A stretch of DNA of 64,000 nt from Larix kaempferi (lineage: Eukaryota; Streptophyta; Pinopsida; Pinales; Pinaceae): NCBI GenBank assembly GCA_027924585.1, contig BSBM01000370.1, positions 24,113,501 to 24,177,500 of the forward strand, given 5' to 3'. Positions 1-11,719 of the stretch are shown here, one piece after another. Numbering within the stretch: position 1 is the first letter of the stretch; each line of letters begins with the position of its first letter. Below the pieces are notes generated by a model. The model worked only from the letters and a program-made list of their open reading frames with translations. It was not told where the DNA came from and did not search any database. Both the position numbers and the translations under genes were made by a program.

Positions 1-28
1 AATAACTAGTCAACTCATTAATGTGCAT

Positions 29-594
29 TTAACTAAGATCTTTAAACTCTTCTATAGGAACAACCAAAAACTCAAACTTCATTGGAAAACATCTCAACAA
101 TTTCTCAATCACTCGTTGATCTGAAAGTTCTTCACTATATTGTCTCAACTTATTCACAATGTTCATGACACGATTCATGAAATTATCAATGGTCTCATTG
201 TCCTTCATCTTAAAATTCTCAAAGTCCCTTCTCAAGTTCTGTAACTTGACTTTTTCACCTTGGTCACACCTTGATAGCATATTTCAAGAGTGTCCAAAGA
301 TTTCTTTGAAGACTCATCACTTGATATCTTTGGAAATATGGATTCACTTATGCCTTGTTGAATAAGGCCAAGAGATTTATTATCCTTCTTCCTATTTTCC
401 TTCAATAGTACATGCTCAACATTTGACAAATCCAATTCTGTAGCTTGATCATTTGTCTCTGGGTAGCCAATTGCAACAAACTCCCAAATATCTTGAGCAC
501 ACATAATGATTCTCATTTTCATAAACCATGTATCATAGTTTCTTTCAATCAGCTCAAGAATATTTTGGTTGCACTACACTGCTATTAGTAGCCA
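29..594 (-). pseudogene. Copia-type gag fragment (UBN2-like), frameshifted
   Basis: Remnant of the gag (capsid) polyprotein of a Ty1/Copia retrotransposon, which would package element RNA in cytoplasmic particles. On the minus strand a Met-Ala-Thr-Asn-Ser start near 594 leads through NYDTWFMKMR, the usual N-terminal Copia gag motif, then to ESSKKSLDTLE and, in another frame, to FENFKMKDNETIDNFMNRV and VIEKLLRCFP, which match the order of the UBN2/gag family. At least two frameshifts separate these blocks, so no gag could be made. The rest of the element would lie left of the window. The tRNA primer site 60 bp upstream of the start supports the assignment. Family assignment is from recalled motifs, not a search. 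Confidence 0.8.
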
Positions 595-650
595 TCACAA
601 ATCAAATTCCAAATCACTGCAAACAAAAAAGAGAGAAAGAGATCAACCTA

Positions 651-662
651 GCTCTGATACCA
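651..662 (-). other. Primer binding site of the minus-strand Copia element
   Basis: Read on the minus strand this is TGGTATCAGAGC, the common complement of the 3' end of plant initiator tRNA-Met used to prime reverse transcription. It sits 3 bases from the presumed LTR end and about 60 bases before the gag start. Confidence 0.85.
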
Positions 663-665
663 CTT

Positions 666-783
666 TGGAAAGGCAGGGGATGATTTCTCTTAGTAACAAA
701 AACACTTACCAATCACTAAAACCCAAAACTGTCACCTAAAGGATGAGTTTCGGTAAGAAAATAACAAGTCTGCATGAGTAACA
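666..783 (-). mobile_element. Inner end of the Copia 5' LTR, interrupted by the chromovirus
   Basis: The stretch beyond the PBS, starting TGG on the plus strand (CCA on the element strand), is where the 5' LTR of the minus-strand Copia element should lie. It is cut at 783 by the chromovirus insertion and should resume at 18833 after the target duplication. The outer LTR end was not found, and no second LTR is in the window, so this rests on position only. Confidence 0.5.
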
Positions 784-1900
784 TGTAATGTACTCCTTCG
801 TTGAAGCACAGAGGACCATCCCGCTAACCTATCGAATTCCCATAGGTTCAAGCGGGTATTGACATTCTGGAAATTGACTGAGGATTGATACCATTTATAC
901 CATAATAAGATCTCAATCATGGTTATTAAATCATCAGTAGGTAAAAGAGGGCCATAGGAACTAGGGGACACCTGCATGCATTACATGTACACCTTATTTC
1001 GTGATGCATGCACTGAAACACCTTTATTAAGCTCTCCTGCACACATAAATAAATGCATGCAAGTCAACTGGAAATTAGAAGAGAAAAGAGACCTAGTCAT
1101 GAAAAATTTAGGCCAGGCAATGTCAAAGTTATAAAAGAAACATAAAGTGAATGATGAAGGTCTCCTTATTTGATTATTGATTTGAGAAGTCGACTTGGAG
1201 AGCTTAAAGAGCTAGTTTAGGGTTGAGGGCACACCACTCAACCATCAAGTGTATTTATATAGTGAAATCTATCTTCCCTAGTCACTATCAGGGTTGGATC
1301 ATCGAGATTCAACATTGTATTATCATCATACAAGATTATACAACAATATTCAGGGTTCAAGCCTCATATTGGATTAGGAGGATTCACCTTTCTTGCAGGG
1401 GCGACTTGGGAAAAATAGGGAATCTTCATATCTCAGCATATAGTTTCATTTTTGTATGCATATAGCTTACATCCTTCCGAGAGCATCACCATTAGACTAG
1501 TTACTGAATACAAGCTACTTATTCAGACTCTGGAGCAAGTCATCATCGTAAACAACCTTTGAGGGGAGCCCTCTCATGCATGTACGACTTTCCTTGAGGA
1601 TCTCCATGCTTTGTGCCTTAAGATTGTTACATGGCTTGCATGCGGCTACCATATTGATCAGAGGGGGATTCTAACCCTAGTTCACACCTTCCAGAATCTA
1701 TATCACATATCTAGATCACTCATCACTCATTTAGAAGACTAGAGGAGGCACATTTATTATAAGGGTGCATTGTTGGAGGAAGATCACTTCATATCTTGCT
1801 CGATATTTGGCACATATCTTGCATGTCGATTTCATATTGATCTACATCCACTACTCCAACTATTGGTAGATACATGCATCTTTTCTATCCCTACTTTATA
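784..1900 (+). repeat. Chromovirus 5' LTR, left portion
   Basis: Begins TGTAATGTACTCC and aligns base for base in order with the start of the 3' LTR at 17525. Shared landmarks include the GAGGACCATCCCG-like segment, the GCATGCATTACATG segment and CACCTTTCTTGCAGGGGCGAC. It stops at CTACTTTATA, where the CACTA element is inserted. The two LTRs differ at many bases, so the insertion is old. Confidence 0.93.
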
Positions 1901-1924
1901 CACTAGTACATGTGACCATTTTTG

Positions 1925-2402
1925 CCACGCAACTTCGTTGCTATTGCAACACATGTTCGTCTCTATAGCAACGAAACGGACATCCAGTTTTCATGGCACT
2001 AATCTCGTGGCTATAGTGACACTTCAAAACTATTGTCGATATATCCACGTAATATTAATGACATGTGTTGGCTGCAGAGACAGTTTCAAAAGACTCAAAC
2101 ATGTCTCTATAGCGAAGAACAAGTGTTGCTATTGCGACGAACATCCTAACAAATAGGTGTCGCTATAGTGATGGCTAGTCTAACAAGGTGGGGTCTCTAG
2201 AGAGACTCTTGTCTATTTCTATAGCCACAAGGATACTTTTTGTTTTTTTCGTTGTGTTGATAAGGAAGGGTTGTTATAGCGATGCATACACTAGCAAATT
2301 GCGACGAATTTTCTATACTAGTGACGAAATTCACTTTGATTTATCAGTCGCTAATATAGCAAATTCATCGCAATGAGATAGGTTGTGTGTCACTATAGAG
2401 AT
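1925..2402. repeat. Left subterminal repeats of the CACTA element
   Basis: Many imperfect copies, on both strands, of a short dyad motif close to GTCGCTATAGCGAC, for example TCGTCTCTATAGCAACGA, CTCTATAGCGAAGAA, GTGTCGCTATAGTGATGG and TTGTTATAGCGATG. Subterminal repeats of this kind bind transposase in characterised CACTA elements; here that role is inferred. Confidence 0.8.
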
Positions 2403-2449
2403 GACCATGTTTATATTTTTTTAAAAATTATAAATGAAGCCTTCCAGAT

Positions 2450-2740
2450 CTAGGCCATGACACCATGAAGTAAAGCCCAAATCCAATCCTCCAAGCTCCT
2501 TAGGTCACCAAGCGAAGGTGGCAAACTTTCCAACAATTTGCTTCCAATATGCAAAAGTTTCAAATTACTTAGCCCTCCAATATTACTTCGGAATACTCGT
2601 AAGCTTGTATCTACCACGTGTGTTTCTCGCAAGAACTGTTGATATGCAACTAGGGCAGGCAATACTTCAATTTTATTACAACCTGACATATCTAAGTATT
2701 CAAGTGTGCTAATATTTTCAAGTGCTTATGGTGTTTTTAC
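2450..2740 (-). pseudogene. Captured NLR leucine-rich repeat fragment
   Basis: Minus-strand reading frame with the leucine-rich repeat pattern of plant NLR immune receptors: LEYLDMSGCNKIEVLP, then IGGLSNLKLLHIGSKLLESL and PPSLGDLRSLEDW. In intact NLRs this C-terminal domain senses effectors or holds the receptor inactive. The frame is open for about 95 residues, from an unmarked beginning near 2740 to the end of the match, with no start, NB-ARC domain or splice sites visible, so only an internal exon piece is present. It lies inside the CACTA element just inside the subterminal repeats. The GC-N-K-I-E-V-L-P style resembles conifer TNL repeats, a weak hint only. Confidence 0.75.
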
Positions 2741-3844
2741 TACATATTCATTGCTACATTGCTTGCATTAGCATATTTTCTTGTTGTCTAAAATTTGCAG
2801 ACAATATAACCTCCTTCTGTGTCATGGGATAAAATTTGACTCTTCCTATACGCTATTACCTTTGGACTTGAATCACGAGGCATACTGAAAAAATCAATAA
2901 TTACTGCAAAGTTGTCAAGGTCTACAACTGAGTTTTAACTCAACAATTTGACTAAGAATATCTTAGTTGCACTACTAGTCGGGTGCATGGTTTCTTCCAA
3001 ACATCAAAGTGCACTATTATCTGTGCATGGATGTCTTCCTCTGATTTCTTAAGATCATAGGGACACTAGATATTCTAAGGCATCAAAAGCTGGCATTTAG
3101 TTTCAAAATATTCTACATCAAATAATTGGAATTATATATTCAATAAATAATGATTAAAATAGAAAGGTTCTCTTCCAGACTGTTCAATCCATAGTTTCCT
3201 CCATTTGGCCTCAGATGTTAGGAGAGTGGTTACGAGAAGAACCTGAATGGGTCTCACCCTTTCCAATCCAGATTCTGGGTTCATCTCACCCAAATATGTA
3301 GTTTACTTTCAGAGCTCTGCTTAGTTCTTAGATTAGGGAAGTACCTCATTTTATTCTTCTTATTCTTCCTCTTGCTTCGTTTTGTGCATTCCCATTTTAT
3401 AATGATACAAGTGTACTCAGCAGTCTCGTTCACCTACTTTCTTGGTTATTTGTTGGACATTAATAAAATTATCTTATCTTATCTCCTATGACTCCGGCAC
3501 ATATGGAACATTATCTTCTACACACAAAATATCTAGAAAGGAGTTCTAAGAATCTACCATGGTCCAGTTCTTTGACTGCAGTTGTCCTGCGTTAAACAAC
3601 AAGAAATTATCTGAAAACAATAGTAATACTAAATATTTTTGAGGCAATATTTCAGTGGTGTGCCTGTTTTAGTTTTATTGTATTTTTTTATAATCATGCA
3701 ATTTCACAAAGTTATTAAGACTCATGTAAATGTGAAAAGTCATGTAATCTACAAGTATTTAGTCATTAAAGCACCTATGAATAATTCAAGCACTTTATCA
3801 TTATGTCAAATAATAGCACACAAGCCAATGTTAGCATTCTAACA
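2741..3844. other. CACTA interior without a recognised gene
   Basis: AT-rich sequence with short open frames only. A stretch near 3410-3490 ends in a run of TTATCT repeats after an AATAAA-like sequence and could be the tail of an old non-LTR element, but nothing coding supports that. Confidence 0.4.
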
Positions 3845-3946
3845 CTAGAAACGAGCATATATGTCACTTGCAGTAGTGTAAAACCTGGCACTATGATCTA
3901 TTCTGCCAAAACCGCCAAATTTTGTTTCATCAGAATCTAGTACCAC
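3845..3946 (-). pseudogene. Captured starch (1,4-alpha-glucan) branching enzyme exon
   Basis: On the minus strand, immediately after a plausible acceptor (TTGTGGTTGCAG), the frame reads VVLDSDETKFGGFGRIDH followed by SARFYTTASDI and a stop. The LDSD-x3-FGGF-x-RIDH signature is typical of the C-terminal beta domain of plant branching enzymes, which make alpha-1,6 links in starch in plastids. Only this C-terminal piece, about 33 residues, was captured; the catalytic barrel is absent. It is on the same strand as the neighbouring NOP58 fragment but from an unrelated gene. Identification is by recalled motif; a translated search would settle it. Confidence 0.72.
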
Positions 3947-4369
3947 CTGCAACCACAAATGTTCATTTGTTATCCTGTGAACATAGATCATATTCACAAC
4001 CAACTTAGATTAATAAAGTCCTTTGTCTCAGGATAGTAGGTACAAAAAAGTGGCAATAGTTTAAAATACTAGAAAAAAACTCATTTATTTAGAAATGGTA
4101 GAAGAAAATCAAATATTAACCCCCCTCCAATTTTCAGTACAAAGTTCAAACACACACGCAGACAATGTAAAAGCTATCAACTTGTTTATTTTGTATATTC
4201 TGGAACTTGGGAGATTTTTATATGTTGGAAGGTTCTACTAAATGTGCATTATATGGTGGGATATGAACAAGAAGCTAGCCCATTGAATAATGAGATCAAC
4301 TGGTAGCAAGAGTAAACATAAGAAAATAAAATAAAAAAATGTACCCATGACATGGTAAAGATAACTAAC

Positions 4370-4747
4370 CTTCCTGGTAGAATATGATGTCTGAAAATCC
4401 TTCCACAAGTCCTGAATCAACAGAAAACATAATTATTAGATTATAGCCCTGAAAATAGCAAAGATAAGAGAGAGTTGGAAGGCTTCAAAAATTGGAAAGA
4501 ACAATATCAACAGAAATGCCCTCATTTAACTCAATCAAAGGTATATAAGCATATAAACAACTCTGCAGCAGCTATTTCTTTTGTCATTGTATCCATTCAT
4601 CCATTACATCTTTTAGAACATTGTAGATTACCATGAACTAGAGAATGTAACATTCAAATAAGGTCATACCTCCACTTTATCGAGCTTTCCTTCATCGAGT
4701 ACTTTGAACAGTGCAAACCCCGCAGGGGTTTCAAATAGGACCAACAT
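4370..4747 (-). pseudogene. NOP58: Captured NOP58 5' gene fragment (exons 1 and 2 with intron)
   Basis: Two exons of a NOP58-like gene, the core protein of box C/D snoRNPs that guide 2'-O-methylation of rRNA in the nucleolus. Exon 1 (4670-4747) starts with ATG and encodes 26 residues, MLVLFETPAGF then ALFKVLDEGKLDKVE, the near-invariant N-terminus of the family. It ends at a GTATGA donor. Exon 2 (4370-4411) follows a TTGATTCAG acceptor and encodes DLWKDFQTSYSTRK, again matching the family, before a GTTAGT donor. The phases agree and no stop interrupts. No third exon was seen. The retained intron shows capture from genomic DNA rather than mRNA. It cannot make a working NOP58. Confidence 0.88.
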
Positions 4748-4878
4748 CTTTATAATCTCTCTGAATTGCACTCAATTTTTAGCAGAAAACCCTTCCCACA
4801 ACAGAGTATTGAAGTATTTGTTCACAGGCCTGCTGCTAAGCACTTATTTTGTCACTTTGCTCAAATGAACCAATCCAA

Positions 4879-5605
4879 GGTGATTCAGATCTAAACAGCA
4901 ATAGTAGTGACAACAAAGATCAGGATGAGAGTGAATCTATGTTTGAAGACCATGCTCAGATTATATGGACAAGTCTGGCATAAACAATTGAGAAAATTGA
5001 TGATATTTTAGTAGTTGACATAACTTTTTTCTATGGTGACATTGTTGCCTTTCTTTTATATCCATCAAGGAAGACGAGCACCATGGTCAATGTTGATCTC
5101 ATGGTCGCTTTAAAAGCTCCAAGTGGAGAAATTATAAGAAACATTGATAGCAAAATTCTTGTAAGATTGTGCCCCTTTGTAGTGGGAGATCATGTTATAT
5201 ATGGTCCATGGTTGGGAAGAGTTAATGATGCAGTAAAAAATGTAACGGTCTTGTTTGATGACAATGCAAAGTGAAAGATAAAGAGGTATAATCCTGGATT
5301 CCTAATCCCTTTATGTCATAATATAGTAGAATATTGGAATTATCCTTATTATCCAGGTCAACATGTTCGTGGTAGTTGATCTATAGTTTTCAAGAATGCT
5401 CAATGGTTGCAAGGAACACACAAAGAAGGCCGTGTAGAAGGTACAATAAGTAATGTGGAAGTCGGATCTCTATATGTCAACTAGATTGTTGCAATTGTTC
5501 CAGGAAGTGGTTCCCAACCACCAGCTACATCTACATAGCAACATGACCCTAATAAATTGATACTCTTGTCATGTTTCTCTCATGCCAATTGAAAAATTGG
5601 TGGCT
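4879..5605 (+). pseudogene. Captured UBC23/UBC24 (PHO2)-type E2 fragment
   Basis: Plus-strand frame matching the long N-terminal region of the large plant ubiquitin-conjugating enzymes UBC23 and UBC24/PHO2; PHO2 targets phosphate transporters for degradation. Blocks in order are an acidic GDSDLNSNSSDNKDQDE segment, TIEKIDDILVVD, FYGDIVAF, VGDHVIYGPWLGRVND then NVTVLFDD, YYPGQHVRGS, FKNAQWLQGTHKEGRVEGT and LLSCFSHAN. In-frame stops lie at 4981, 5272, 5377 and 5482 and beyond; the one at 5482 replaces a Trp codon by TAG. The catalytic E2 (UBC) domain is absent. The piece is contiguous, with no intron noted, and is divergent to the NOP58 fragment about 130 bp away. Which of UBC23 or UBC24 donated it cannot be told. 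Confidence 0.82.
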
Positions 5606-6534
5606 AGTGTTTTTATATAACAGATAACATGTTACATTTTGTATAAAAGGCAATCTTGTTGTATTCAGTGAAAATGAAATGATACTTTCTCCTTGTATAT
5701 GTCTTTCTCATGGTTGTGCATTGTTAAATACGAATTATTCTCCCCTACCCCCTCCTTCGATGCCATGATTTCAACCCACCAAAAAGATTGCAATGTGCAC
5801 AAATCAAAGAGAAATGCAGCTAATGCCTGAAGACAAGAGAATGCAACAGATACCTAAGCAGAAAATAGGGAAATTTCACAAGAGGAAACCCATATTGTTT
5901 CCCAGACATTTATGCCTTTTTTTATAGGGCAGGGTCTTTGAATATGGCCTTATGGCATGTGGACTAAAACATTTTATGTAATGGAGTCCGAACAGGCTAA
6001 AATATCTAAGAGACTGACAATACCAGGTCTGTTATGACATATGGGTCTCAGTTTAAACTCATATATGTGTTAGTTGCCATAATATGTCCAATATTTAAGG
6101 CAATTTGACATTTTTTTTATCTATGATGGTGCAGTAGCTATGGATTTATATTTGGAAGGTCTGGATATACCCATGAGTTTGTAGGAGAAAATAATAGCAG
6201 GTCAAGTACATAAGAGAATGATGATTCAATAATGCATTTTGGTTAAGAATAAGGTATCACCTTGGACCCTGCCTCAAGAACAATTATCAACCCTCCTCAA
6301 TTCTCACTTTAATCAATAGGGTTAAATACCATAAATATTTCTTCTAAGATGATTTCACATCAGGTCATATAAAATGGGTGTATCACACCAACTTTTGTAA
6401 TTTAAATTGAAGAAATATTGTATTTCCACTAACCCCTAAAAAAATACAGTCTCAGTAGTCTCAATGAAGAAAAAAAACAACTGAATACAATGCTTTAAAA
6501 AATCCAATTCAGACATCAATATGAAGAAGTAGCA
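5606..6534. other. CACTA interior, nothing recognised
   Basis: Short interrupted frames only, with no motif recognised on either strand. Some of it may be flanking intron or UTR of the captured E2 gene. Confidence 0.4.
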
Positions 6535-6665
6535 CTAGGAATAGGTACAAACAATCGAGCTGAACTCTTTGCTACATGGCTTCTATTGAAGGTAGCAGTA
6601 GACAAGGTTGTAAAGAATTGAAGTGTTTGGTGACTCGAAATCAAGTTGCTACAGTTGAAAATGTG
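6535..6665 (+). pseudogene. RNase H fragment of a LINE or RVT_3-type protein
   Basis: The frame reads GIGTNNRAELFATWLLLKVA and, after one stop and a frameshift, VFGDSKS. These carry the second (Glu) and third (Asp) catalytic positions of the RVT_3 RNase H domain found at the C-terminus of plant LINE ORF2, as in the intact LINE of this window (GSGTNMKAEL and VFGDSK). The first and last catalytic blocks are missing. It is debris inside the CACTA element. Confidence 0.7.
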
Positions 6666-7084
6666 TTGTTCTAATGTTAGATTTTTTCAATGTTGTATCT
6701 TTCTCTTTTTTGGAAATATATGTAAATGAAGGGAGTGTTGTATCCTTTCTGTTGTTTAAAGACATAATGTTTTGTCAAGGCTACTAACAAGGAGCCTTGG
6801 ATGGCTGAAAATAAGAAGTCATAGGATAGAACAATATTCAGAGGTTAAGGCATTGTTTATTGTTGTTTCCAAGAGTGGAGCACTTCCTTTATTCTAATTT
6901 GTAACTTTATAGGTTTGAGATTTAATTCCAAACTCTTTGAAGAGATAATATACCATCAAAAAATAGCCCATTGGGATCAACATTGCATGAGGTTGTTCCT
7001 TTTTCATAAGAGATCCACAAATTTGAACCTGTGGATGCAGATGTCTGGGAATATAATTTCCCATAGTTCATTTTATGACGTAAA

Positions 7085-7335
7085 GTGAATGATGGGGACC
7101 CAGTTCAATTTTATGAAAATGAAAAATGATGGGGACCCATTTCAATTCAATGAAAATACACAGACCCATTTCAATTCATCGAAAATGCCAAGCAAATGAG
7201 AGAGACTCGACCTGTTGCAATGAAAATACAGAACAAAGGACAAAGACCTAATTCATTTCATTCAAAATGCAAAGCAAAGGAAAAAGAGCCAATTCGTTCC
7301 ATCAAAAATGCAATAGAAAGGACTGCGACCTAGTA
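7085..7335. repeat. Degenerate short tandem repeat in the CACTA interior
   Basis: Five or six imperfect units of roughly 40-50 bp, built on GGGACCCATTTCAATTCAAT then GAAAATGCAAAGCAAAGGA. The units drift in sequence and length. No function is evident. Confidence 0.65.
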
Positions 7336-7599
7336 GATGTCCATCCTCGATTAGATTTGGAGAGAATTGTATACCAACTTTAGGGAATCTAACAGTCACC
7401 TCATGAAAATGTTATGGGGCAACATGGGAATTAACTACAAAATTGGGTTCTCAAGTACTAGTGTCAATAGGGAGTTTTTGTAAAAGTGGTAGATGCTTAG
7501 CTGATTTTTATTGCATAGTGTAACAACCAATGGAACTTACTAGGTCTACTTTAATAAAAATATATTAAGAGATAGATCCTTTCTCTTGTATTCATCCAA

Positions 7600-8340
7600 A
7601 AACAATGCCATCCAGCTATGGTAATGGACAATGCCTCTAGATGTGATCCGACGATCTATACATTTCATTCTATGTTTTTAGTTGTCTTCCAAAATCCACA
7701 AATTTTATTTTGTGTGATTATACATTCTCTGGCACCATGTTGAGAACTATACACAATGATGCATCTCATCACTTATCAAAAAAAGCACCTTCTTCAGTCC
7801 ACAAGTATGTTCAAAGACAACCCATACAATGTGATGATGGATGGTATTTGATGGATAATGATGGAATGGATTATGTAACTATTGTCATCAATTCATATAT
7901 GGGAAAATGGTTTGGTCCATAGATTTCTTCCTTTCATGGGTTTCCTTTTCTTGGTGGGGGAATCCTATCTACCAATGCTTCTATGCTATCACAAGTTTGA
8001 ATGTCAATCCCATACGGGATATCTACAATCCAAAACGTACATTGGACCTTGCAGCTTCCCTTGAAATTGGATAAGAAAGATCTCAAATCCATGTTTATTA
8101 TGATGACAACTTTGGCATCGCTCACTACCTCACATTGGACCAAAATCAAGCCTTCTAGTCACTACAGGGTTCAGGAAGAAGAAAAGTATATATGGGGTAA
8201 TGGAAAAAAGGGATTGACATTTGAAAGTAAGTTGTGTTTACTTGGACATAACTCAAGGCCAGTGGAATGCATTCTCCATTGCTTAGGTCAACCCTACATA
8301 TTTGATTTCAATTATACATTCTAGTTCTATTGACCTATCT
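7600..8340. other. CACTA interior with open but unrecognised frames
   Basis: Overlapping open frames on both strands, including plus-strand frames of 70 and 107 codons and a minus-strand frame of 71 codons ending IEALVDRIPPPRKGNP. The last has a faint likeness to the end of the G domain in LepA/GUF1 translation factors (a conserved I-P-P-P), but no G-box motif is visible, so it is left unassigned. It may be another captured fragment. Confidence 0.3.
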
Positions 8341-11079
8341 GTGGGTATCATCTTATCTTATTTTAACATATGATGACACAAGTTAACACTCCCTCAAATG
8401 CATTGAAATTGGTTGAAGGGCATTACAAAACCCTCAAAGGAACACTCAAAACATTATCAAAAGAAACATATTCCACTGACATGTAAGACACTTCTAAAAT
8501 TTGAGGGGAAAAAAGTGGCCAACCACATATCATAAAATGAAATTCAGTACTTTTGGACTTAACATATTTGAACCCAGAGATGATTCTTATTCCCATGCAT
8601 GGGTACTTTTACCTAATAAATATCTTGATTCTCAACAATAAAAAAAGCACTTGCTAGGAACAAAAATATCTGACCTGAAAATGGACAAATTTAGATTTCA
8701 ATGATCTTGTGTTGTAGTGAAAATAAATAAATAATGCCATCCTTCCAAATAGGATTGCACTCATGTCCGCAGAGAATTCACAAAATTTTGTTGGGGTAAA
8801 TATTTGTAAGGTAAAGCAAAAATTCAGATTGATTTCTTCTCACAACATCAATACAAATATAAAATGGAAGTTTCAAAAATATAGATGTAACCACAGAGAT
8901 TGGTATAAAGGAAGATCACCTTATCTAGTTCATCATGTGGTATGTTTAGGATTTTATAATTCTTATACTTCTTCAATCGTGTTTGACAATATTTTTCTCT
9001 TTTGAAATGTAAACTTTCCCAAGGAATTCCCTGAATGTCTTTTCCATGTCAAGTTTGCATGGCTATAGTATCTAGATACTTGAACTGCAAGAAAAAAAAT
9101 TGGTTTGGTGAAGGATGATATGGATTATAAGTTATAGATAATAATTTATCTGGAATGATTTATTGAGTTAACTATGTGTATTTTTGGTTTAGGAATTTTT
9201 TCAAACACTTTGTCTACAGTGCTCTGAAACCACAATAATGATCCCAATCTATTCCAGACTGACTTCACCCCGCGAGGCTAATGAAATATTCCTTTGTCCT
9301 TTGTCCCACACTAAGTCATCAAACATTAAATTGTTGTAGGTTATGTTTTTTAAGCCAAATCTGAGTTTCCCTAAGCTTACTTTTGGTTTAAATTGGTTGT
9401 GGAATTTCAACAAACACTTCACATACACACTGCTCTAGCTTACTGGTCAAAGCAAACCGATCTAGGTGTGAAAGTTTGGCTTGGTATTTCATCAAACACT
9501 TATGTTACTGTCAAGGTTTTTGTTGTAGGTTTCTCTTGTAATTTTTAGACCCAATTTAAAAGATTCCTCATCATACATTATGAGTACAAACACAAATATT
9601 TGACATAGATTCAATTGGAAACTACGAGCACAATTTTCTTATGAACGAATCTATTAAAATGTCACTGTAAAATAGAGTTCAACACTTAGAAATCAGATCT
9701 GAACTTTAATAGATATTTGACCTGTACATATGCATAAGCTACAACAACTTGTTTCACTAGATAGTTTCCCTCAAGGGGCATGATTTGATATGGTGAGAGT
9801 GCTGGTGATACGCGGTTGTCAAAATAGCAGAGCCCAGCCATGTTTGGTATCTTCTCCAATCCAATAAACAACAACCAAATACTTCTTGATGACAGTATCC
9901 CTATACACATAGTGTGCACTCTCTTCTTGTTTAAGCTAGCATATAACTGGAGCAAATTTATCCCTATGCAGACCACCACTAGGGTGGAAAATATTGGGTG
10001 CTACATTCCTCTCTTCACACAACCCCCATGGACCTATCAACACTGTAGATACTCCTTCAATCATGAACTGAGTCTAACTAAGGGTGAGACATGTCTTTTA
10101 TAACAGTAGAAGTCACAATATGAAGTGTTCCCTTACTATTTCACCCACAAAATCAATGATGCAACCAGCTGGCATTTCAATGGAAATATGCAGCATTTCA
10201 CACAGTGACAAAATGCCTATAACTTGGACCATTCTCCAAATTGCAGATGATTATAGCACTATCTAGACACAAATGCAAAATAAATAAAATCCTTGTGACC
10301 AACTACCCACATCAATATCATCACCTGAGTCAATTACCATTGTTTATTGGTTACTAGAAGAAACCCTTATGATGCAACTGGACCAATAGGATATAGTGGA
10401 GAAAACCCTTACCGACATAGTTCTTGATAAAGCCCTGTCTTCAACTTGGTCTATGGTCGCTTCCACCATCCACTGAACTACTACTTCACTGTCCATGAAG
10501 CTACCTCTTCCACCATCCACTGAGCACGCAATTTTGACCTGGTTTGACTGGTTCGATTTTTCATTGGTTTGATTTTCGATTTTGACAGTTCAATAGGCTT
10601 GGTTCGAGCGCGCCCATGCCAGGATAATATTTCTATATAATTTTTTATTGTTGGATTTTATGTATTATTAATGAGAATGTGTATATGAATATCCAATGTA
10701 CCTATGTATCAAAGTCTCATATTTGTGTCTAGGTGAGACAATAAAAATTCCTAAATTCTTATTTTTATGTTGTTGAATGTGGAGTAAGGGGGATTGGTTT
10801 ATAGTGATATTAGTGAAAACCAACTCAAAGTACTCAACAAACTAGACTAGAAAACTAATTCAAAATTTGACAACAAAACATAATACGATCTAAAAATTAT
10901 GAGACTAGTTGAGGTGGAGGTTGATTTTCGACCATTGATTATTCATTTAATTCATAGGGCTATAATGTAATAGGTAATATTGAATATGTGTAAGTGAATT
11001 CAAATGAATGATGAACCTTTGAAGTACTTGTCAATGTGGCAAAGACCATGAGAAGTCTCACTTAAAGGATGATAAATAC
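8341..11079. other. CACTA interior, mostly unassigned
   Basis: Low-complexity and AT-rich sequence with scattered short frames. A minus-strand frame at 9686-9979 (97 codons, with CYFDNRVSPALSPYQIMPLE) looks protein-like but matches nothing I recognise. Near 10449-10526 a CTTCCACCATCCACTGA segment occurs twice. No splice-bounded exon was identified. Confidence 0.35.
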
Positions 11080-11466
11080 TCAAGAAGAGAAAATTTGTCT
11101 GAAGAAATAATTATTGAAATGTTTGACATAAGTGTTATGAGCATTTGAGGATGAAAAAAAAATGGATGAAAGTAGAGACTCTAGTAGAATATTTTTAGGA
11201 TCTAAGAAATTGACCTGTAATTCAATGTTCCTTTCAAAATGTGTATCCAATGTGTCATTTGGTGGATGACTCTTTTCTAGCAACCTGTGTCCCTTTTTAT
11301 TTCCATTCAACTTAGGTGATCTTGCTCTAGTTGATCTAGGAATTTCACCAATTACTACTTCATCTCCTTTATCTTTCCTTAAGTCAATTTGAGTTTGCTT
11401 TTCGTTAATTGCATGGGGTTTATGATCCAAGAGATGAAAAGTTGCTTGATGCAACTTTAGACCCAA
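11080..11466 (-). other. Unrecognised 128-codon open frame in the CACTA element
   Basis: Minus-strand frame rich in Lys, Arg, His and Ser (for example GEIPRSTRARSPKLNGNKKG). No domain, signal or membrane segment was recognised. It may be chance or the remnant of a TnpA-like or captured protein. Its place between the unassigned interior and the Copia RT fragment gives no functional clue. Confidence 0.25.
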
Positions 11467-11719
11467 ATATGTTGTTCCACCTATGATACAATGAGATTGA
11501 GGATCCTAGCTATGTCCATCTTGGATCTAAAATTTTATTGATGACTAGAGAAGAAGAAGCTCGCCATGAAGAAGAAATTTCCCATAGGGAGGATGACCCC
11601 TTCATCCTCTCTCATACTAAACTCCGAATGGTAACAAACGATATAATGGTATAGGTGAGGAGGAATTATGACCTAGGACCTAGACCAAACTTTTCTAATT
11701 ATAGGAGAGAATAATTCCA

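Noticed and set aside
3400-3490. TTATCT-ending segment as a LINE or SINE 3' tail
   Set aside because: No coding remnant, internal promoter boxes or target duplication were found.
7934-8149. Minus-strand frame with IEALVDRIPPPRKG as a LepA/GUF1 fragment
   Set aside because: Only a few residues agree and no GTP-binding motif is present, so the likeness is too weak to call.
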